From: Pseudoduganella danionis
Lineage (GTDB): Bacteria > Pseudomonadota > Gammaproteobacteria > Burkholderiales > Burkholderiaceae_D
Reading direction: 5' to 3'
NCBI RefSeq assembly: GCF_009720775.1
Contig: NZ_WNKW01000001.1
Coordinates: 744,001 to 808,000, forward strand
Length of the DNA stretch: 64,000 nucleotides
Positions 1 through 12,541 of this stretch are shown here, piece by piece (position 1 is the stretch's first letter; the number at the start of each line of letters is the position of its first letter). A model generated the notes under the pieces. The model was not told the DNA's origin. It did no database searches and saw nothing but the letters and a program-made list of their open reading frames with translations. A program made the translations under genes and the position numbers.

Positions 1-62
1 CTGCAATGTGGGGATTTCGCAGAGCATGCCCTGCGCTGTGGCAGGTTTGCGCTAAGGTGGGG

Positions 63-92
63 CGGTAGATGCACCATGACGGGCATCTACCG
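63..92. repeat. Hairpin downstream of the small hypothetical gene
   Basis: Perfect 10-bp inverted repeat (63-72 with 83-92, 10-nt loop) 28 bp downstream of the minus-strand hypothetical gene. There is no T tract on either side, so it is at best a weak terminator. The remainder of bases 1-119 shows no gene. Confidence 0.4.
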
Positions 93-119
93 GCAGCCGT
101 GAATGGCTAATGACGGTGC

Positions 120-515
120 TTACTTCTTGCGTGCTTGCAAGTGGATCAGTTCCTGCGTCACCGCGCGGGCAACGATTTTTTCGATGGTGTCGTGCAAGCC
201 CACGCGCACTTCATTGGTGAGGTCGCGCAGGGCGTGGTTGAGCACCTCGGCCATGCTGTCCTTGATGCGCTGCTCGAGCACGAAATCGACGCGCGACAGC
301 AGGCGCTGCATGATACGGCTGGACAGGCGGTGCTCCATGGCTTCCCATTCCGCATCGGTCCAGTTTTCTATGGCATCTTCTTCCAGTTGTGCCGCCAGCT
401 CGGCACGACGGGGTGGGGCGGCTTCGCCCGGTAGCAGGTCGTCGTTGAGGGCGTCGACCTTCATTACTTCCGTCAAGACAGGGATGCTGGCATCAAATGA
501 TGGTGCTTGGCTCAT
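120..515 (-). CDS. Hypothetical protein next to holC
   Basis: A 131-residue, acidic, mostly helical protein that I do not recognise by function. It has no signal peptide, membrane segment or cysteine cluster. Residues about 60-130 look amphipathic and helix-forming. Its ATG overlaps the holC stop codon in an ATGA arrangement, so it is almost certainly translationally coupled to holC. In Burkholderiales a small uncharacterised gene commonly sits between holC and valS (family knowledge); valS itself is not visible here. The long overlapping frames on the opposite strand are shadows. Existence as a gene is likely from the coupling; function is unknown. Confidence 0.75.
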   Translation of the reverse strand: MSQAPSFDASIPVLTEVMKVDALNDDLLPGEAAPPRRAELAAQLEEDAIENWTDAEWEAMEHRLSSRIMQRLLSRVDFVLEQRIKDSMAEVLNHALRDLTNEVRVGLHDTIEKIVARAVTQELIHLQARKK

Positions 516-937
516 GATTTTCCTGTGACAAAGTGGGTGAGTGGATAGGCTTGCTGCTTGTAGGCGCTGTAGCGCTTGCGGCCAGCGGCCGCATCGTCCT
601 CGTCGGAGGATATGATTTCTATCACGCGCGCAAACTGGTCCAGCGTTGCCGGCGTGCGGCGCGACAGATTAATTAATAATTCGCGGTGTGGTAATTCTGC
701 CGCATCGTTGTCCGTGAGCAGCACCGGCGTCTGCGTGGCCAGCACATCGCTGGCAGCCACGTGGGGCAGGAAGTCGGTAGCGGAAAAAGTCCACATCGCC
801 GCGTCAAGTTCCGCCAGTTGGCTCGCATCGTCGGTCATCAGCACCACCTTGTGCCGGGCCGAACGGGCTTTGCGCACCAGCCGGCAGGCATAGGCGATTT
901 TGTCCGGCACATTGGTGTAAAAGTCGATGCGGGTCAT
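512..937 (-). CDS. holC: DNA polymerase III subunit chi
   Basis: A 141-residue protein matching the HolC (chi) family in length and in its opening pattern, MTRIDFYTNVPDKIAYACRL, followed by a Rossmann-like alternation of strands and helices. Chi is an accessory subunit of the replicative clamp-loader; it binds psi and SSB and helps polymerase handle SSB-coated lagging strand. The next minus-strand gene overlaps its stop by four bases. The usual upstream neighbour pepA is not present: the next gene upstream is an M3 peptidase 288 bp away on the same strand. Family assignment is confident. Confidence 0.9.
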   Translation of the reverse strand: MTRIDFYTNVPDKIAYACRLVRKARSARHKVVLMTDDASQLAELDAAMWTFSATDFLPHVAASDVLATQTPVLLTDNDAAELPHRELLINLSRRTPATLDQFARVIEIISSDEDDAAAGRKRYSAYKQQAYPLTHFVTGKS

Positions 938-985
938 GGTGCGATGATCTATTCGTTGGTTCAGGGTTTTGTCGTACTGCGGCGC

Positions 986-999
986 CGGGGCTGACCCCG
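986..999. repeat. Short GGGG...CCCC palindrome
   Basis: CGGGG-CTGA-CCCCG in the 288-bp gap between holC and the M3 peptidase. Its core resembles the GGGGTCAGG-type repeats found after livF (47203-47286), so it may be a degenerate REP-like element. It is too short to be certain. Confidence 0.25.
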
Positions 1000-1185
1000 T
1001 GCTGAGCCGGAAAATGCGGCGCTTTTGCGCAGGGCGAACGAGCAGTGTAAGGGAAAAAACGCTTAGGCGCTGGCATCGCTTTTGCTACCGTGCGCGCTGT
1101 TTTTACCCGCTTGACTTGGCCGCCATTTGTGCGTGTCAAGGCCGTGTTGCGGCGTTAGCACAGCTCCGTTTTTATTGTTGCAAAT

Positions 1186-1212
1186 TGCGCCGGATGGGAT
1201 TCGTCCGGCGCA
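1186..1212 (-). terminator. Candidate terminator of the M3 peptidase gene
   Basis: GCGCCGGA/TCCGGCGC 8-bp stem plus one further A-T pair, with a 9-nt loop, 14 bp downstream of the M3 peptidase stop on the minus strand. It is followed by an AT-rich run but not a true U tract, so the terminator role is plausible rather than shown. Confidence 0.4.
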
Positions 1213-1225
1213 GCAAAGTTAGGCG

Positions 1226-3298
1226 TCAGGCCGCCATGCCGCTGTGGCGCAGCAGCGCATCGATGCTGGGTTCGCGGCCACGGAAAGCCGTGAACGATTC
1301 CAGCGCCGGACGCGAGCCGCCCACGGACAGAATCTCTTCGAGGTAGCGCTTGCCCGTCTCCGCCGTGGCAGCAGGGCTGATGGCCTGCGCTTCTTCGAAG
1401 GCGGCATACACGTCGGCCGACAGGACTTCGGCCCACTTGTAGCTGTAATAGCCAGCCGCGTAGCCACCGGCAAAGATATGGCCGAAGGAATTCTGGAAGC
1501 GGTTGAAGGCAGGCGGAATGATCAGCGCGAACTGCTGGCGTACGCCGTCGATGACTGCCTGCACCGACTGGCTGCCGTTGGCATCGTAGTCGTAGTGCAG
1601 ATGCATATCGAGCAGCGAGAATTCCACCTGACGCAGGGTCTGCAGGCCGGACTGGAAATTCTTCGCCGCCAGCATCTTGTCGTACAGCGCGCGCGGCAGT
1701 GGCTCGCCCGTGGTCGCGTGGGCTGTCATGTGCTCGAGCACGTCCCACTCCCAGCAGAAGTTTTCCATGAACTGCGATGGCAGTTCTACTGCATCCCATT
1801 CCACGCCCGCGATACCCGATACGCCGAGTTCATCGACGACGGTCAGCATGTGGTGCAGGCCATGGCCGAACTCATGGAACAGGGTGATCACTTCATCATG
1901 CGTGAACAGCGAAGGCTGGGCCACGCCATCGACTACGGCAGGCTCGGTGAAGTTGCAGGTGAGGTAGGCCACGGGCGTCTGCACCTTGTCGCCGCTGGCA
2001 CGGCGGCCACGGGCATCGTCCATCCATGCGCCACCGCTTTTGCCGGCGCGTGCATACAGATCGAGGTAAAACTGACCTATCAGTTTGCCGGCGCGTTCGA
2101 TGCGGAAGAAGCGCACGTCCGGATGCCAGACGGGGGCGCTATCGGTTTTGATGTCAACGTTGAACAGGCGCTGGATCAGGCGGAACAGGCCATCGACCAC
2201 TTTCGGTTCAGGGAAATACTGCTTGACTTCCTGTGCCGAGAAGGCGTAGCGGCGTTCCTGCAGCTTTTCCGATGCGTAGGGAATATCCCAGGCCTTGAGT
2301 TCATCGAGGCCCAGTTCTTCGCGCGCGAACTGTTTCAGCTCGTCGAGATCCTGCTGGGCGTAAGGGCGCGCACGCTGGGCTAGATCTTCGAGGAAGCTGA
2401 TGACCTGTTCGGGCGATTGCGCCATCTTAGGCACCAGCGATACTTCGGCGAAGTTGCGGTAACCGAGCAGCTTGGCTTCTTCGTCACGCAGTTTGAGCAG
2501 GGTGACGATGTTGGCCGTGTTGTCCCAGTCGTCCTTCTTGCTGAAGCCTTCGGCCTGATCGGAGGCCTTGGTGGCATTGGCTCGGTAGATGGCTTCGCGC
2601 AGTTCGCGTTTGTCGGCAAACTGCAGCAGCGGGAAGTAGGACGGGAAGTGCAGCGAGAATTCGTAGCCGGCCTTGCCTTCTTTTTCGGCGGCGGCGCGCG
2701 CAGCGGCTTTCACGTCAGCCGGTACGCCGGCCAGATCGGCTTCATCGGCCACCAGCAGTTTGAAATCGTTGGTGGCGTCGAGCACGTTTTCCGAGAAGCG
2801 CGTGGATACGGCCGCGTGCTGCTCCTGAATTTCAGCGTAGCGCTCTTTTTGTTCCGCTGGCAGTTCGGCGCCGCCCATGCGGAAGTCGCGCACGGCGTTG
2901 TCGATAATGCGCTGACGCGCTGGTGACAGCGTGGCGAATTCGGCGCTGGCCCGCAGCGCCTTATATTTAGCGAACAACACTTCGTTCTGGCCCAGTGCGG
3001 TCCAGAACTCCGTAACTTTGGGCTGGTTCTCGTTGTAGGTGGCGCGCAGCTCGGGCGTATCCACCACATTGTTGAGATGACTGACGATGCCCCATGCGCG
3101 GCCCAGCAGTTCCGTCGCCTGTTCCAGCGGCGCGACGAAATTGTCCCAGCTTACTTGCGCTTGCGGTGCTTCCAGTTGCGACACCACGGCACGGCTCTGT
3201 GCCAGCAGCGTGTCGATAGCAGGCGTGACGTGCTCGGCCTTGATGGCATCGAAGCGCGGCAGGCCGGAAAAGTCCAGCAGGGGATTCTGTTCAGTCAT
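1226..3298 (-). CDS. prlC: M3 family oligopeptidase A (zinc metallopeptidase)
   Basis: 690 residues, the usual size for oligopeptidase A. The zinc site is intact: HEFGH at residues 475-479 with the third ligand in the VEWDAVELPSQF segment (Glu505, aligned with the neurolysin ligand). The N-terminal half (1-250) is the helical M3 lid. The enzyme is a cytosolic thimet-type endopeptidase that degrades short peptides, including released signal peptides in enterobacteria (family knowledge). No signal sequence is present. It lies 29 bp downstream of folD on the same strand, suggesting co-transcription. Dcp is a possible paralogous name, but the N-terminus and the GVEWDAVELPSQ context favour PrlC/OpdA. 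Confidence 0.9.
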   Translation of the reverse strand: MTEQNPLLDFSGLPRFDAIKAEHVTPAIDTLLAQSRAVVSQLEAPQAQVSWDNFVAPLEQATELLGRAWGIVSHLNNVVDTPELRATYNENQPKVTEFWTALGQNEVLFAKYKALRASAEFATLSPARQRIIDNAVRDFRMGGAELPAEQKERYAEIQEQHAAVSTRFSENVLDATNDFKLLVADEADLAGVPADVKAAARAAAEKEGKAGYEFSLHFPSYFPLLQFADKRELREAIYRANATKASDQAEGFSKKDDWDNTANIVTLLKLRDEEAKLLGYRNFAEVSLVPKMAQSPEQVISFLEDLAQRARPYAQQDLDELKQFAREELGLDELKAWDIPYASEKLQERRYAFSAQEVKQYFPEPKVVDGLFRLIQRLFNVDIKTDSAPVWHPDVRFFRIERAGKLIGQFYLDLYARAGKSGGAWMDDARGRRASGDKVQTPVAYLTCNFTEPAVVDGVAQPSLFTHDEVITLFHEFGHGLHHMLTVVDELGVSGIAGVEWDAVELPSQFMENFCWEWDVLEHMTAHATTGEPLPRALYDKMLAAKNFQSGLQTLRQVEFSLLDMHLHYDYDANGSQSVQAVIDGVRQQFALIIPPAFNRFQNSFGHIFAGGYAAGYYSYKWAEVLSADVYAAFEEAQAISPAATAETGKRYLEEILSVGGSRPALESFTAFRGREPSIDALLRHSGMAA

Positions 3299-3327
3299 CT
3301 CGTATCCAGTCCGTTGAAGAGTAATCT

Positions 3328-4173
<846 letters not shown>

Positions 4174-4291
4174 GATGTGGGCAGAGTGAAGAGGGAAAGA
4201 GAGGGAAAGCGTGATTATAAGGCCGCAGCGCCCATTGCGCCGCGTTTCCTGCATGTTCGGGTGTTGCGCTGCACAAGTTTTTCATAGGGAA

Positions 4292-4308
4292 ATTTCATAA
4301 TACGAAAT
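4292..4308. promoter_or_regulatory. Imperfect palindrome upstream of aceE promoter
   Basis: ATTTCATAATACGAAAT has 5-bp outer arms (ATTTC/GAAAT) that pair perfectly and lies just upstream of the aceE -35 box; a related half-site continues to 4320. This is a plausible operator for a dimeric regulator of the pyruvate dehydrogenase operon. The regulator is not identifiable from the sequence and the site does not match the E. coli PdhR box. Confidence 0.4.
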
Positions 4309-4321
4309 GTCATATCGTAAT

Positions 4322-4350
4322 TTGAAAAAGCCGGAAAGTGCTGTTAGAAT
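4322..4350 (+). promoter_or_regulatory. Sigma70-type promoter of aceE-aceF-lpdA
   Basis: TTGAAA (4322-4327), a 17-bp spacer and TAGAAT (4345-4350): a close match to the vegetative consensus with ideal spacing. It sits about 90 bp upstream of the aceE start and immediately downstream of an operator-like palindrome. Confidence 0.7.
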
Positions 4351-4441
4351 CCGCACACGGCTTAGTAGTATTGGTAAATAATCAGCGTAAAAACCCTTTC
4401 GGCACAGGCGGATCGGGCCCTTAACTCAGGAGACTTCATAC

Positions 4442-7132
<2,691 letters not shown>

Positions 7133-7162
7133 TCCGCTGATAAAAGATACGGAGCAAACGCT

Positions 7163-8815
7163 ATGAGCATTGTGGAAGTTAAAGTCCCGGATATCGGTGA
7201 TTTCAAGGAAGTGGAAATCATCGAGCTGATGGTTAAAGTCGGCGACACCATCAAGGTCGATCAGTCGCTGATCACCGTTGAATCGGATAAAGCCAGTATG
7301 GAAATTCCTTCGTCCGCCGCGGGCGTGGTGAAGGAAATCAAAGTTAAAGTTGGTGACAAGGTTGCCGAAGGTTCGCTGCTGCTGATGGTGGAAGCGGATG
7401 GCGCGGCTGCTGCTCCTGCGGCCGCCGCTGCGGCACCGGCACCTGCCGCTGCTGCGCCTGCACCAGCCCCTGCGGCGGCTGCACCTGCCGCTGCGGCAGC
7501 AGCCGGCCCGGTGGAAGTGACCGTGCCGGACATCGGCGACTTCAAGGAAGTGGAAGTCATCGAAGTCATGGTCAAAGTGGGCGATACCATCAAGGTGGAC
7601 CAGTCGCTGCTGACCGTGGAATCGGACAAGGCCAGCATGGAAATCCCGTCGTCGCACGCCGGTGTGGTGAAAGAAATGCGCGTCAAGGTCGGCGATAAAG
7701 TCGGCATGGGCAGCGTAGTGCTGGTGGTTGAAGCGACCGGCGGCGCTGCTGCGCCAGCGGCTGCTCCGGCTGCCGCTGCGCCAGCCGCCGCTCCTGCCGC
7801 AGCATCGGCACCAGCGAGCGCACCTGCTGCTGCGCCAGCCGCCGCAGCGTCGCAAGGTTCGGTACATACCAGCAAACTGGCACACGCATCGCCTTCGATC
7901 CGCAAGTTTGCCCGCGAACTGGGCGTGGATCTGGGCAAAGTGCCGGGTTCGGGTCCGAAAGGCCGCATCACCCAGCAGGACGTGCAGAACTTCGTCAAGG
8001 GCGTGATGGCCGGTACCGTGGCCGCACCTGCCGGCGCTGCTGCCGGTGGTTCGGTAGGCGGTGGCGGCAACTTCAGCGTACTGCCATGGCCGTCGCTGGA
8101 CTTCAGCAAATTCGGCGAAACCGAACTGCTGCCGCTGTCGCGTATCAAGAAGATCTCCGGTCCTAATCTGCACCGCAACTGGGTACAGATTCCGCACGTT
8201 ACCCAGTTCGACGATGCCGACATCACCGATCTGGAAGCGTTCCGCGTCGAGACCAATAACGCCAATGCCAAGAACAAGGATGCCGCCAAGCTGACCATGC
8301 TGGCCTTCGTGATCAAGGCATCTGTGGCCGCACTGAAGAAATTCCCGACCTTCAATGCCTCGCTGGACGAGAAGGGCGAGAACCTGATTCTGAAGAAGTA
8401 CTACAACATCGGCTTCGCGGCCGATACGCCGAATGGTCTGGTAGTGCCGGTGGTGAAGAACGCCGATCAGAAATCGGTCTCGCAGATCGCCCGCGAAATG
8501 ACGGAGCTGTCGGCACAGGCACGCGAAGGCAAGCTGAAACCGACCGATATGCAGGGCGCTACCTTCACCATCTCGTCGCTGGGCGGCATCGGTGGTACCC
8601 ACTTCACGCCTATCGTGAATGCGCCGGAAGTGGCGATTCTGGGTCTGTCGAAAGCTTCCATCAAGCCGGTATGGGATGGCAAAGCCTTCCAGCCTCGTTT
8701 GATGATGGGTACCTCGCTGTCCTACGATCACCGCGTGGTCGATGGTGCGATGGGCGCCCGCTTCTCCGTGTACCTGAGCGAAGTGCTCGGCGACATGCGC
8801 AAAATTCTGCTGTAA
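7163..8815 (+). CDS. aceF: Dihydrolipoamide acetyltransferase (pyruvate dehydrogenase E2)
   Basis: 550 residues. Two N-terminal lipoyl domains are nearly identical, with the lipoylated lysine in SDKASME at Lys43 and Lys156; each is followed by a long Ala/Pro-rich flexible linker. A peripheral subunit-binding domain (about 241-280) follows, then the catalytic acetyltransferase core ending with HRVVDG (His523, Asp527). It moves the acetyl group from E1 to CoA and forms the scaffold of the complex. Two lipoyl domains contrast with three in E. coli AceF. The SD-to-ATG spacing is good and lpdA starts 9 bp after the stop. High-GC repeats in the linkers produce many spurious frames. Confidence 0.97.
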   Translation: MSIVEVKVPDIGDFKEVEIIELMVKVGDTIKVDQSLITVESDKASMEIPSSAAGVVKEIKVKVGDKVAEGSLLLMVEADGAAAAPAAAAAAPAPAAAAPAPAPAAAAPAAAAAAGPVEVTVPDIGDFKEVEVIEVMVKVGDTIKVDQSLLTVESDKASMEIPSSHAGVVKEMRVKVGDKVGMGSVVLVVEATGGAAAPAAAPAAAAPAAAPAAASAPASAPAAAPAAAASQGSVHTSKLAHASPSIRKFARELGVDLGKVPGSGPKGRITQQDVQNFVKGVMAGTVAAPAGAAAGGSVGGGGNFSVLPWPSLDFSKFGETELLPLSRIKKISGPNLHRNWVQIPHVTQFDDADITDLEAFRVETNNANAKNKDAAKLTMLAFVIKASVAALKKFPTFNASLDEKGENLILKKYYNIGFAADTPNGLVVPVVKNADQKSVSQIAREMTELSAQAREGKLKPTDMQGATFTISSLGGIGGTHFTPIVNAPEVAILGLSKASIKPVWDGKAFQPRLMMGTSLSYDHRVVDGAMGARFSVYLSEVLGDMRKILL

Positions 8816-8824
8816 GGAGCGACT

Positions 8825-10597
8825 ATGAGCACAGAAGTAAAAGTGCCGAATATCGGCGACTTCGCAGATGTAGAAGTGATCGAAGTGATGGTCAAAGTGG
8901 GCGACACCATCAAGGTGGATCAGTCGCTGGTCACGGTGGAATCGGACAAGGCCAGTATGGAAGTGCCTTCCTCGCACGCAGGTGTGGTGAAGGAAGTGCT
9001 GGTCAAGGTCGGTGACAAGGTCAAGGAAGGCGTCACCCTGCTGCTGGTCGAAGCCAGCGCTGGCGCCGCCGCTCCGGCTCCTGTCGCTGCACCGGCTCCG
9101 GCCGCTGCTGCCCCTGCAGCCGCACCAGCCGCGCCTACCGTGGCGCCGGCTGGCAGCAGCTACAGCGGCCAGATCGATATCGACTGCGACATGATGGTGC
9201 TCGGTGGCGGCCCCGGTGGCTACTCGGCAGCTTTCCGCGCAGCGGATCTGGGCATGAACACCGTAATCGTCGAGCGTTTCAGCACGCTGGGCGGGGTCTG
9301 CCTGAACGTCGGCTGCATTCCGTCGAAAGCGCTGCTGCACGTGGCTTCCGTGATCGACGAAACGGCGCACATGTCGAACACCGGCGTGACCTTTGCCAAG
9401 CCGAGCATCGACATCGATCAGGTACGCAAGTACAAGGAAGGCGTGATCGCCAACATGACCAACGGTCTGGCCGGCATGGCCAAGGCCCGCAAGACCCAGA
9501 TCGTACAGGGTGTTGGCCAGTTCCTGAGTGCTAACCACATCGAAGTGACTGCGGCTGACGGCAGCAAGAAAGTCGTGCAGTTCAAGCAGGCCATCATCGC
9601 TGCCGGTTCCTCGGTCGTGAAGCTGCCGTTCGTGCCGGAAGATCCGCGCATCGTCGATTCGACCGGTGCACTGGAACTGCGCCAGATTCCGAAGCGCATG
9701 CTGGTCATTGGTGGCGGCATCATCGGTCTGGAAATGGCGACCGTGTATTCGACCTTCGGTGCCCGCATCGACGTGGTCGAAATGATGGACGGCCTGATGC
9801 AGGGCGCTGATCGCGACGCGGTTAAAGTCTGGCAGAAGTACAACGAGAAGCGCTTCGATAACGTCATGACCAAGACCAAGACGGTGGCGGTTGAAGCGCT
9901 GCCGGAAGGGATCAAAGTCACCTTCGAAGCAGCCGAAGCCGGTGCTACTGCGCCTGCTCCGCAAGTCTACGATCTGGTGCTGGTGGCCGTGGGCCGTAGC
10001 CCGAACGGCAAGAAGCTGGCAGCCGACAAGGCTGGCGTGATCGTGAGCGACCGTGGCTTCATCCCGGTCGACAGCCAGATGCGCACCAACGTGCCTAACA
10101 TCTTCGCCATCGGCGATCTGGTGGGCCAGCCTATGCTGGCACACAAGGCCGTACACGAAGCGCACGTGGCAGCGGAAGCTGCAGCGGGCCAGAAGTCGCA
10201 CTTCGACGTGAAGGTGATTCCGTCGGTGGCCTACACCGATCCGGAAGTGGCATGGGCCGGCATCACCGAAGACGAAGCCAAAGCCAAGGGCATCAAGGTC
10301 GAAAAGGGCCACTTCCCCTGGGCAGCTAGCGGCCGCGCTGTGGCCAATGGCCGCGCCGAAGGCTTCACCAAGGTACTGTTCGACGCTGAAACCCACCGCA
10401 TCATCGGCGGCACCATCGTCGGTACCCATGCGGGCGACATGATCGGTGAAATCGCACTGGCCATCGAAATGGGCTGCGACGGCACCGACATCGGCAAGAC
10501 CATCCACCCGCACCCAACGCTGGGCGAGTCTATCGGTATGGCGGCAGAGGTGTACGAAGGTACTTGTACCGACCTGCCGCCACCGCGCAAGCGCTAA
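8825..10597 (+). CDS. lpdA: Dihydrolipoamide dehydrogenase (E3) with N-terminal lipoyl domain
   Basis: 590 residues, about 110 longer than a standard E3 because residues 1-78 form a complete lipoyl domain (lysine at position 42 in SDKASME) joined by an Ala/Pro linker. The rest is a normal flavoprotein: FAD-binding GGGPGGYSA (about 127-135), redox-active disulfide CLNVGC (Cys159, Cys164), an NAD-binding GGGIIG fold and the C-terminal HPHPTLGE containing the catalytic His-Glu pair. It reoxidises the dihydrolipoyl groups of E2 with NAD. The lipoylated E3 architecture is known from Neisseria and Burkholderiales relatives. Last gene of the operon, followed by a strong terminator. Confidence 0.96.
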   Translation: MSTEVKVPNIGDFADVEVIEVMVKVGDTIKVDQSLVTVESDKASMEVPSSHAGVVKEVLVKVGDKVKEGVTLLLVEASAGAAAPAPVAAPAPAAAAPAAAPAAPTVAPAGSSYSGQIDIDCDMMVLGGGPGGYSAAFRAADLGMNTVIVERFSTLGGVCLNVGCIPSKALLHVASVIDETAHMSNTGVTFAKPSIDIDQVRKYKEGVIANMTNGLAGMAKARKTQIVQGVGQFLSANHIEVTAADGSKKVVQFKQAIIAAGSSVVKLPFVPEDPRIVDSTGALELRQIPKRMLVIGGGIIGLEMATVYSTFGARIDVVEMMDGLMQGADRDAVKVWQKYNEKRFDNVMTKTKTVAVEALPEGIKVTFEAAEAGATAPAPQVYDLVLVAVGRSPNGKKLAADKAGVIVSDRGFIPVDSQMRTNVPNIFAIGDLVGQPMLAHKAVHEAHVAAEAAAGQKSHFDVKVIPSVAYTDPEVAWAGITEDEAKAKGIKVEKGHFPWAASGRAVANGRAEGFTKVLFDAETHRIIGGTIVGTHAGDMIGEIALAIEMGCDGTDIGKTIHPHPTLGESIGMAAEVYEGTCTDLPPPRKR

Positions 10598-10621
10598 GCT
10601 CGCGTAACAGGAAGCAGACAG

Positions 10622-10650
10622 AAGCCGGGACTAGTTCCCGGCTTTTTTTA
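10622..10650 (+). terminator. Terminator of aceE-aceF-lpdA
   Basis: GCCGGG (10624-10629), 7-nt loop and CCCGGC (10637-10642) followed by seven T residues. The hairpin and T tract also encode the last codons of the convergent hxlR-type gene. Confidence 0.85.
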
Positions 10651-11086
10651 TTTCTTCCATGCCGATGTCGGCAGGCGACACCACGCGTCCTGAAGCGGCG
10701 CGGATCTGCACGGGCGGAATTACGCTACCGTCCTGCAGGTCGATCAGGCGAGCGGGTTGCTGGCAGTCGGCAAACAGCCAACGGTCGCCCCACTGGCGCA
10801 GCGCCACCAGCGTGGTGACCAGATCCAGCCCCATGGGGGTGAGCACATATTCGAGGCGCTTGGCGTTTTCGGCGATGGGCTGGCGGATCAATACGCCGCC
10901 TTCCACCAGTTTCTTCAGACGGGTGGTGAGCAGATTGCGCGACATCTGCAGATTCTGCTGGAAGTCGTCGAAGCGGCGTACGCCGGCGAAGGCTTCACGC
11001 AATATCAGTATGCTGCCCCATTCGCCTATCAGATCCACGGCCCGCGCCATCGGACAATTCTCTTCAGCCCATACCTTGCGCTGCAT
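10631..11086 (-). CDS. HxlR-family transcriptional regulator
   Basis: 151 residues from the internal ATG giving MQRKVWAEENCPMARAVDLI; the 21 residues upstream of it are unlike the family. HxlR winged helix: ARAVDLIGEWGSILILREAF...RRFDDFQQNLQMSRNLLTTRLKKLVEGGVL. The conserved N-terminal cysteine (Cys11) sits just before the first helix, the position used for thiol-based sensing of quinones and electrophiles in YodB/HypR-type members (family knowledge). It is the third gene behind an oxidoreductase and an Old Yellow Enzyme on the same strand. Its stop codon lies inside the pdh terminator hairpin: the final EEIKKAGN codons are the complement of the T tract and stem. Predicted to repress its own operon. 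Confidence 0.88.
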   Translation of the reverse strand: MQRKVWAEENCPMARAVDLIGEWGSILILREAFAGVRRFDDFQQNLQMSRNLLTTRLKKLVEGGVLIRQPIAENAKRLEYVLTPMGLDLVTTLVALRQWGDRWLFADCQQPARLIDLQDGSVIPPVQIRAASGRVVSPADIGMEEIKKAGN

Positions 11087-11185
11087 AGTCGGTTTTCGTG
11101 CGAGTGAAAAATACGAACAGTACCATAGATGACAGCTGCCAGTCGTCATTCCGCTGGCAGCTGCGCACCGCTTGCTGGCAGTCGG

Positions 11186-12466
11186 CTAGCCTCGAGCGGT
11201 CTGGCGCTGATGCTGCTGGTAGCGGCGGATTCTGCGCTGGTCGTTCAGCACGTGGCTCAGCAGGGCGCTGCGCGCGCCATATTCTGGTGCGGGCGGCTGT
11301 CCGGCAGCCAGTGCTTCGATCTGGTGGTAGTACCACGCCGCCTGCGCCAGATTGTTCAGCGTGCGCCACAGGTGGGCGCGGCTGTTCGGCCCGAAATAGC
11401 CCTGTCCCAGCACTAGCCGACCTTCCGGTATCGGCAAAGTCTCCATTCGGCCCGCGATCAGCTGGCTGGCCAGATCGGGTTGCAGGCAGTAAGGCCGTGC
11501 CAGCCCGATGAAATCGGTGGCGCCATCCTGCAGCGCCTGCACCATGCCGCTACGTGTGCGGAAGCCGCCCGTCAGCATCACCGGCATGTGCGCCACGCGC
11601 TTGATGGCACTGGCGTAGTCGAGGAAGGTGGCGACGCGCTGGCGTGTGCTGGCGCGAATCTGTTCGGCGGGCAGCGCGTCGAACATCACCAGATTTTCGT
11701 AGGTACCGCCCGATACTTCCAGCACATCCACCTGACAGTCGTTGAGCCACTCGACTACTTGCAGGCATTCCTGCTGGGTGAAACCGCCCTGCACGAAATC
11801 GGCCGAGTTAAGTTTGACGGCGACGCACATGGTCGGACCTACGCGCTGGCGTACCGCGCGCACCACGGCCAGCAGCAGGCGGGCGCGATTGGCCAGCGAA
11901 CCACCCCATTCATCGCTGCGCTGGTTGGTGCGCGGGGAAAGGAATTGCGATAGCAGATAGCCATGCGCGGCGTGGATCTGCACGCCGTCGAATCCAGCTC
12001 GCTGCAGAATGGCTGCCGTATTGGCAAAGCGTTCGATAATGTCGTGCAGTTCGGCGCTGCTGGCGGCGCGGGGCTGGCCGAAGCTGTGTGCAAGATCGAG
12101 CCGGACTGCGGAGGCGGACAGCGGCTGGGCGCAGATCTGGCGCGGGCACTGGCGTCCCGGATGGCTGATCTGCCCCCACAGCAGGCTGCCGCCCGCATGG
12201 ACCACATCGGCCCATGCGCGCAGCTTATCCAGGCCGCTGTCATCCTCCACGATGACATTGCCGGCGCGTTCCAGATAGCGCCGGTCTATCATGATATTGC
12301 CGCTGATGTGGGCGGCACTGCCGCCCGCACCCCAGCGCCGGTAAAGCTCCAGATGCGCGTTGCCGGGCCATCCTTCGGGCGTAGCCAGACCTTCTGTCAT
12401 GGCAGCTTTGATGAAGCGGTTTGCCAGTTGCTGACCGCAGGCGAGGGTGTAGGGCTGCTCTATCAT
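11186..12466 (-). CDS. NADH:flavin oxidoreductase, Old Yellow Enzyme family
   Basis: 426 residues from the ATG preceded by AGAAGGA; a longer in-frame start lacks a ribosome-binding site. FMN-dependent TIM-barrel ene-reductase. Motifs visible: NRFIKAAMTEGLA near the N-terminus, GQISHPGRQ, the active-site FDGVQIHAAHGYLLSQFLSPRTNQRSDEWGG (His/His pair that binds the carbonyl oxygen) and C-terminal MLTGGFRT with GLARPY (phosphate binding). Such enzymes reduce activated alkenes, quinones or nitro compounds; the substrate is not predictable. It is 75 bp downstream of a quinone-oxidoreductase-like gene and 99 bp upstream of an HxlR regulator, which points to a role in electrophile or quinone detoxification. 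Confidence 0.9.
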   Translation of the reverse strand: MIEQPYTLACGQQLANRFIKAAMTEGLATPEGWPGNAHLELYRRWGAGGSAAHISGNIMIDRRYLERAGNVIVEDDSGLDKLRAWADVVHAGGSLLWGQISHPGRQCPRQICAQPLSASAVRLDLAHSFGQPRAASSAELHDIIERFANTAAILQRAGFDGVQIHAAHGYLLSQFLSPRTNQRSDEWGGSLANRARLLLAVVRAVRQRVGPTMCVAVKLNSADFVQGGFTQQECLQVVEWLNDCQVDVLEVSGGTYENLVMFDALPAEQIRASTRQRVATFLDYASAIKRVAHMPVMLTGGFRTRSGMVQALQDGATDFIGLARPYCLQPDLASQLIAGRMETLPIPEGRLVLGQGYFGPNSRAHLWRTLNNLAQAAWYYHQIEALAAGQPPAPEYGARSALLSHVLNDQRRIRRYQQHQRQTARG

Positions 12467-12541
12467 CTCAGGCTTCCTTCTGATCGTTGCGGCGCATGCA
12501 CGCATAGGTGCACGGCTGTGCCATGGTAGCGTAGTTGCACT

